Assembly (NCBI RefSeq): GCF_008831285.2
Contig: NC_045144.1
Location: forward strand, 23,329,716 to 23,393,715
Source of the DNA: Nymphaea colorata
Taxonomy: Eukaryota; Streptophyta; Magnoliopsida; Nymphaeales; Nymphaeaceae
Reading direction: 5' to 3'
DNA length: 64,000 bases
Shown piece after piece: positions 57,849-64,000 of this stretch. The position numbers and the translations under genes were made by a program. Under the pieces are notes generated by a model. It worked only from the letters and a program-made list of their open reading frames with translations. It was not told the origin of the DNA and searched no databases. How positions within the stretch are numbered: the stretch's first letter is position 1; each line of letters starts with the position of its first letter.

Positions 57849-58030
57849 TGTTTTGTTTTCCATCTCATTTGAAGTCGTTCAGATTCATGTCTTTCAATTT
57901 AATTGATCAAGGGTGGTAGAGGAGATTAGAAACAAGTTTTGTTTTGTTTTCCATCTCATTTGAAGTCGTTCAGATTCATGTCTTTCAATTTAATTGATCA
58001 AGGGTGGTAGAGGAGATTAGAAACAAGTTT
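57849..58030. repeat. Perfect 91-bp tandem duplication inside the solo LTR
   Basis: TTTTCCATCTCATTTGAAGT and the following bases through GATTAGAAACAAGTTTT occur twice with a period of exactly 91 and no difference I can see. It is therefore recent, or an assembly artefact. Confidence 0.9.
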
Positions 58031-58124
58031 TCAGTCTTCCTACGTAAAAGAACTCAGCCATAAATCATCATGATTCATGAGTCATGGGGTCCCTTGATTA
58101 AATTCCATTTTGAAGAGTAAGATA

Positions 58125-58125
<1 letters not shown>

Positions 58126-58160
<35 letters not shown>
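58126..58160. repeat. (AT)n microsatellite in the solo LTR
   Basis: About 17 TA dinucleotides. Confidence 0.95.
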
Positions 58161-58163
<3 letters not shown>

Positions 58164-59889
58164 GTGCAATCTCTTCTTAAAAATCATTTTTCTCTTTTAA
58201 AATCAGGTTGGAACACGTTTCCAAACTGGTTTTTAAAAAGGGAGATTATTTCTTTGATTTTCATAAGTGCAAGGCTATGAAATCATTTTCATTTCATTTT
58301 TTATTTAATTTCAGCAATCCATACATAAAATGTATGAAAGTTACTGGAATTAGACCGTGCTTTATGAGAATTAGCTTAAGAGTGTCAAATTTTATATATT
58401 TGCGATGTCAATTTTCAGCCATAAAGTGATTATATTTTGAAAGACAATAAAAAGGTTCTACTACTACCTAATTGGCTCTCTAAAAGCCTTTTAGAAATTT
58501 TTGATTTCCTCCACCAATTTTCAGACTTACATGTAATTGATTGGGTCTAAAAAAGAATGTAAGATCACATTTCAAAAACCATAGTCTTTGTATCCCTTAA
58601 GGAACAAGATCAAAAGTGTTTTCATAATCTAAGAAATGAATGGATTTTCTAGGTCAAGAATATGAAATTTTGTTTGATTTTGGGGAGAAAGAAAGGTTCT
58701 TTGAACTCCATGATATGAATGAGAACATGTGGCATATGGCTTTTGCCAACTTGATGCTTAATTCATATGGAGTAAAACTAAATTTCATCATTTCCCAAAG
58801 AGTCAAACACTCTTAGAATCAATATTTTATTTTTATCCATTTAAATCAGAATAAAATATGATTTTATGACAATTTTGAGGAAAAAAGATGATATCCACAT
58901 TTCCTCCATATTTTAAAGTTTGATTTCATCCTCATTTCCCTAATTCTTAATTGTTTTGAATTTGTCATCCATGACTCAAGCTTATGGACTACATCACTAA
59001 TTCATGTGCTTGACAATATAATAAATACATTTAGAGAAAGTCCTACATTTTTTAATAAAAATCAATTTTCATGCATATATTGTATGATATGTGATTGCAA
59101 TGAATGAATCTTAAGAGATTATGAGAGAGAGAAAAATGAATGTTTCATATAGTTTTCCTTCTCCTTTCATGCATTCACTTTCACTTAAAGTCAATATCAC
59201 CACGTGCACATTCTTAAGAAGTTAAGTGATTCAACTTTGAGTTGCAAAAAGTGACCAAGTCATATTGCAACAAGAATTTGTAAACTTCACTTAATTTGAA
59301 AAGAAAACACAAGTAATGCATTCACAATCTTGGCCAAAATATGTTTAGAAAACAATATGTTTTCTAACAATTTGGAACCTATGTTCTATCAAAAGAAGAA
59401 CTCAAAATCAACTTTGTTTGCTAAGGAAACTTAGCTATTTTCCCAAAATTTGATCATCATTTCAACTCATCATATTGAGTTCACTACAAAGAACTCAATC
59501 TCAAATCTTCAAAATCCTCAAGAATTGTTGATTGCAAATCAAATGACACCAAAACAAAGGTTTTTAAATTAACTTGAAAACTCTCCAATCTTCAAATTCA
59601 TTTTGAAAACAAGTTCAAATCACTTATTCAAAATGAATTTTGGTTCTTGAATCCAAAATCTCAATGCACAAGCACAAAGGATTTGCATCAATAACTCGTA
59701 CATGATCCAAGTGATCCTTAGTGCTTGGTCCAATTACCCCTGTTAAAGGCGGCAGAAACGGTTGGACCTCATACTAACGGGCGGATCCCTTTTTCTTAAA
59801 AATTTTTCTTCAAAACCTCAGTTTTAAAAGAATTTTGCTGATTCACATTTCGACCCCCTTTGAGAAAGAGGTGGGGTGCGAACACATAT

Positions 59890-62340
59890 GCGAAGTATAT
59901 TCTTGCTGGGGCATGGACTAATCAGAATAAGCCTGACATGTGGTTATGTTGCTGGAGTTCGTTAGCCAAACAATTAAACAGTAAGTTCTTGTTTGTCATC
60001 TGATTTTCTTAAAATTATGGTGGAGATTTCTACCAGACAATGCATAGGCTGGATAACAATAGGAAAATTTTCCATAATGCTCCTCATCCTATTACTCGAG
60101 TTCCAGAGTTTATACCCTTCTCAAGTTTTCCAAATCTATCATCCACTTTCCTTGTGGCTCCGCTGTAAGTCACGAAGAAGCTTTCCGAGCAGTGAACTTT
60201 GGTGCTCATGCTGCAGTTCTGTGCCTTCTGGAAATTCAAGACAGGCTTGCTCTCTATTCTTGTCATGTGCCTGCCTTACCCGTGCTCTGGCTTTGTCTTC
60301 CTGAGGGATTCCCAGGAGCGACTGCCCTGGATTGGCCTTCATTGCACTTGTCCATGCTTCCTCTACACACTTGCTCAGAGTGCCCTGCTTTCGTTCTGTA
60401 GCTTGCTTTTGGATAGAAAAGTTTACTGTGGGTGCATCTCATTTTTTCTCCTGCAACAAGAATTTCATTGCACCACTTCACTGCAACATCCGCATCAACT
60501 GCAGCATCCACAGTAGTTTCATCTCTTTAACCGCCATTTGAGTGCCCCTCTAGAGCAGCTCACCCTTCCACCGCAGCCTCCTCCTTGGCATGTTCACAAG
60601 GCTCAATGTTTGAAACGTGCTCTCAGCTGCTGAACAGGTTCACAAGACTCGATGGCTTGGTCTTCAGTATTAATTGCTTTCCTCCTTTCTTTTCTTGCTT
60701 GAAGTTAATATACGAAATTTGGAAATGATAAAACATACTTCAGAATCAGTTTATCGTTGTTCTTTCAAGAGTCCAGTATCTGATCCTTGAGGACGTTCCA
60801 CCACCTTAGCAGCCAAGAAAATCATTCTAGAAATATGCAGTCAAGTGAGAAACGTGTTTTTTGAATCTATGACATTTATCAGAATCAGTCTTTCCTTTTC
60901 TTCTAAACTTGGTGGGCCGTTAAACCAGAAACAATAGAACCTGCCTTTAAACCAGAAACAATAGAAGAAATGGTACATAAATCAAGCGACCTCCTGCTTC
61001 AATAGTTAGCTTTTAATAATTAGCACCACTCAAAGCTTACCGTGTAGGCCAAGCTTTGCAACAGATTTTTTTTTTTTTTTGTCTATGGATTTTAATTCAA
61101 TACCATCAGACAGTAGACAATATTTTAAGGATTTTAATCTCTGCCAATCATACGCTAGACACTATGAACAATTATCTCTTGGTAATCAATCTATGGATTA
61201 AAATCCACAGATTTTTATCCATGAACTTTGGTAAAGGTATATTAAGTTGGAAAATCTAATCAACCGACAGTTTTGCCCTTAAAGACAATTCATAAATAAA
61301 GGATAGGGATGACCTGATTATACATAAAATTTAACAGAAAAGGTTATAAACGAGTTTTTCTTCACCAAACTAACTAAATAGTGCTGACTAAATAGTGCTG
61401 ATACCCAAAACAACATCACAATCAACTTTAATAATATTTTTATATTGTATAGGATTCTCAAAATAATTAGTCCAATTTTTTGGCTTACGAAATTATATAT
61501 ACATGCAAAAAGAAATAATTTTATATAACAATGGTGAATTTTTTTGAACATGCAAATTATATGGTTAGTCTTCAGAAAGTTTCACATATGCAAAAAACTC
61601 ATCTTATGTGTTAGGTTACAGTTGACGGCGAAGGTATCCTTCTGCTCTATTTACAATCCCATGTTAACTTCTTACCTTAAGCCATCTTGGATGTATAAAA
61701 GGATGGGTGTGTCCAAGGCTGGATTTGGAAAACTCGAAATGAAAAAGACGGTTTTGAAAAATAGCCGATAAAATAGGAACCACTAAGAAAAATTCATTAA
61801 ACAGCAATTGCCAAGATTTGTCACTTATTACAGTTATAGTAGACACTACCACACAAATAGTGGCATAACTTGCAGCAATATTGGCATCCATTTGGGGGCT
61901 ACTAACTTCTGAAGATTACACTCAATTATTAAAAAGATACCATAATTCTCATGGTGTAAGAACCAAAAATTCAATGAGGACCTAAAGTCTAAGTAAAAAA
62001 GAATGAATCACGATTAACTATGAAGGCAAAAGTTAAAGAGCAGAAGATGTGATAACAAATTAAGCAGGATTCAAAGAGCTTGCAGAATAGTAACACTATG
62101 GATTGACTTGAGTGGAAAATAATGTGGAAAGACAATGTCCTAATCACAAGGTAAACGGTTTGGTTCAAGGCTAATGAACAAAGGCCATTAGACCAAATTG
62201 TGGGGTCTGGACCAAATTGACATCAGTAAACTAAAATTGCTCCTCTATTACCTAAGCTTGAGTAAGACACCAAGAGAGTCAGAGATAATTAGTTACAATG
62301 TCAACACCATGATAGAAATGTAATAAGAACAAATTCAGGC
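59890..62340. other. Remainder of the large TNL intron; no gene recognised
   Basis: A less AT-rich stretch at 60080-60540 is open in several frames on both strands, for example a minus frame with KNREQACLEFPEGTELQHEH, but no domain is recognised. It could be a captured fragment or old repeat. The rest is AT-rich intron-like DNA. Confidence 0.4.
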
Positions 62341-62345
62341 CTTAC

Positions 62346-63456
62346 CTTTGCATCCTCCAATACCTTAGATACATCATCCCTATCCCAAAGTCTGCTGTAC
62401 ATGTGTGGATTGAGATCGCCTGCTTCTTTAACTATCCATCTTCCCATATCCTGAATTCGCCCATGCATTCTGAACCGATTATCAACATCCATGGTGAGAA
62501 GAGACTTGCTTTCAAGAGCATTAATTGCACTATCTGCAGCATAGTGATCTTCCCAGAAGAATAATGCTTCCTCTTTACTTGACCCAATGAGGAAACATGC
62601 TACATCTAAAAATACATACTTCTGTGTAAGCTCCAACCCATCATAGCATATTTTAAGTCTTTCAAGAACTTTTTGATGTGAATGTCTTTGCAATTTTCCC
62701 AACTCAACCTCCCATACTTCTCTAACTCTATTTATTGAGGAAAAATGTGACCCAAATACTTTTAGAGCTAATGGCAGGCCTCCTGCAACTTTGACAACCT
62801 TCTCTGACAAGCCAAGAAATTATGGTGTTGGTGGGCTAACTTTAAAGGCATGGAGACAAAATAATTTAAGTGACTGAGGATATTTTAGCTCCTTGGGGTA
62901 GTAAATTTCTAAACCATGAGCAATCAGTGGGGCTCTGTTCCTTGTAGTGATAATAATCTTACTTCCTGCACCAAATACATGCTCTCGTTTTACATGTACT
63001 TGGTCATCTACCAATGCATCAAGTTGTTTAGTGTCATCAATGTCATCTAGAACTATGAGCACTTTCTTGCATCCAAATTTTCGTCTGATCGCACTAATTC
63101 CATTATTAACCGTGTCTATAACCACACTTGTCTCTTTTGAGATATCAGAAATGAGCTTGGCTTGTAGCAAGCAAATCCCATTGTGCTTCTTGGCTTCTTA
63201 CCTGATGTCTGAGATGAAGCTGGTGTATCTGAATTCATGAGAGAGCTTATCAAAGATGGTCACTGCAATCGCTGTCTTCCCAATGCCACCTTTTCCACAA
63301 ATTCCAACTATGTTAATGCCATTGGTTTCTCCTTCCAACCTAATCATCACCTCATTTATTTGAGAATCAATCCCAATAGGTTGCACACCAAGCAGTACCT
63401 GCTTCAATATGCTCGAAATCCGGTCACATATCATGGTGCATAGTCTTGCTTCATCC
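62346..63456 (-). pseudogene. TNL NB-ARC exon, with two in-frame TAA codons
   Basis: Acceptor (ATGCAG) at 63457 and donor (AAG|GTAAGG) at 62345. Length 1111 bases keeps the frame from the TIR exon to the LRR exon. Motifs in order: P-loop GICGKGGIGKTAIA, RNBS-A-like FRYTSFISDIR, kinase-2 KKVLIVLDDIDD with the TNL-typical Asp after DD, RNBS-B GSKIIITTRNR, GLPLALKVFGSHF, then KYVFLDVACFLIG and FRMHGRIQDMGRWIV (MHD region, here MHG). TAA codons interrupt at 63200-63198, right after FISDIR, and at 62822-62820, before FLGLSEKVVK. The gene would act as an intracellular immune receptor if intact; as read it is a pseudogene. Confidence 0.93.
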
Positions 63457-63627
63457 CTGCATGCAGCCAAGTGATATTCTATATGGTAAGAGTCAGCCAT
63501 AAAACACCCACAGATTATTACAGAGACCTTCTCATGTGAAGCAAACAAATAAGGTAAGGATGCTTCTCCATTTTATTTGCTCTTTCTGACAAACACACAT
63601 AAACAGAGGCACATGCTTATTGCATAC

Positions 63628-64000
63628 CCATTTGCGTCAGTTATGAGAGAGTATCCAGCAATTGGCCCTATCGATCTCAAGACGCATCTATACTTTTTAG
63701 CCTGTTCCCTGTCCAAATTAACCTTCTTCTGGTTTTCTGTAATAAAAACTTGAAATGATCCACTATCTTCTTTGATGTCAGAAGGAGAAACATCAAGAAA
63801 GACAGGTATAATCCACTTATTCTCCTTATCAGCTTCGTGAATTTCCAGCATCTTGGCAGCCTCGAGCAGACACCATTTCCATTTGGCTAGTTCTTTGACA
63901 AGATGGACATGATAACCTGGGATGCCTTCATGTATCCCAAGATCTCGCTGATCCTTTCACCCTTTTGGAGGCCCACACTGTCGAAGAAGGTAGATATACA
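63628..64000 (-). pseudogene. TNL TIR exon (partial, frameshifted, runs off the right edge)
   Basis: The donor ATGG|GTATGC at 63627 joins in frame to the NB-ARC exon (GG + G). Across two frames: TFFDSVGLQKGERISEILGY, ASQVIMSIL, then after a one-base shift near 63898 VKELAKWKWCLLEAAKMLEI, WIIPVFLDVSPSDIKEDSGS. This is the plant TIR order (RGExI, SRIxIxVFSxxYAxSxWCLxEL, IPxFYDVxPSDVR). Where TIR NADases carry the catalytic Glu (WCLxELxxI), this copy reads WCLLEAAKM, so a Glu is present. The N-terminal part of the domain lies outside the window. Confidence 0.88.

Larger units (their letters stand above)
55707..59884 (+). mobile_element. Ty3/gypsy solo LTR, 4178 bp, in TNL intron
   Basis: It starts TGATAACACCCCAAATTTTT and ends GAGGTGGGGTGCGAACA, the style of large plant Tekay/Del-type gypsy LTRs. 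It is flanked on both sides by CATAT (55702-55706 and 59885-59889), a perfect 5-bp target duplication. A TATATAAA box lies at 57106-57113, about a third of the way in, so transcription would be on the plus strand, opposite to the TNL. No internal domain or second LTR is present, so it is a solo LTR left by LTR-LTR recombination. It contains a perfect 91-bp tandem duplication and an (AT)n array. Confidence 0.9.

Overview
This looks like nuclear DNA from a flowering plant. The window is AT-rich and full of retrotransposons, hAT-like MITEs and long (AT)n and (GA)n arrays. It carries an L-type lectin receptor kinase (LecRK) and pieces of TIR-NB-ARC-LRR (TNL) resistance genes. TNLs are essentially absent from grasses, so a eudicot, magnoliid or early-diverging angiosperm is more likely. 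I cannot name the species.

Only one gene reads as intact: a 673-aa LecRK on the minus strand (6179-8200). A second LecRK copy on the same strand (898-1284) keeps its start, signal peptide and half its lectin domain. It is then cut by the 355-bp LTR of a copia-like element that runs off the left edge. The two copies share upstream sequence, so they are a tandem duplication.

From 9 to 31 kb lie one half of a 2.7-3.7 kb dispersed duplication (9.26-11.95 kb, partner at 43.02-46.71 kb), a SINE candidate, a complete but decayed Ty1/copia element (20893-26196, 204-bp LTRs, perfect AAAGA target duplication) and a GC-rich hAT-like MITE. The same stretch holds single orphan exons from unrelated gene families: CBP60-like (minus), the last exon of an LRR-VIII receptor kinase (plus) and two E2F exons (minus), plus exon-like ORFs I could not assign.

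From 31 to 50 kb the DNA is mostly repeats: a 1.85-kb direct repeat pair that may be LTRs of a deleted Ty3 element, a Ty3/gypsy gag fragment with its primer-binding site and LTR edge, a 58-bp minisatellite grown into long AT arrays, the second half of the dispersed duplication, and a broken L1-type LINE.

From 51.7 kb to the right edge is a minus-strand TNL region. One TNL can be followed over more than 10 kb (TIR, NB-ARC, LRR, C-terminal part) with matching splice sites, but it has a frameshift and three in-frame TAA codons. Its roughly 6.8-kb intron holds a 4178-bp solo LTR of a Ty3/gypsy element flanked by perfect CATAT target duplications. A second TIR fragment lies further downstream. I see no sign of an unknown multi-gene system. 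The most unusual feature is the cluster of orphan exons at 16-31 kb.
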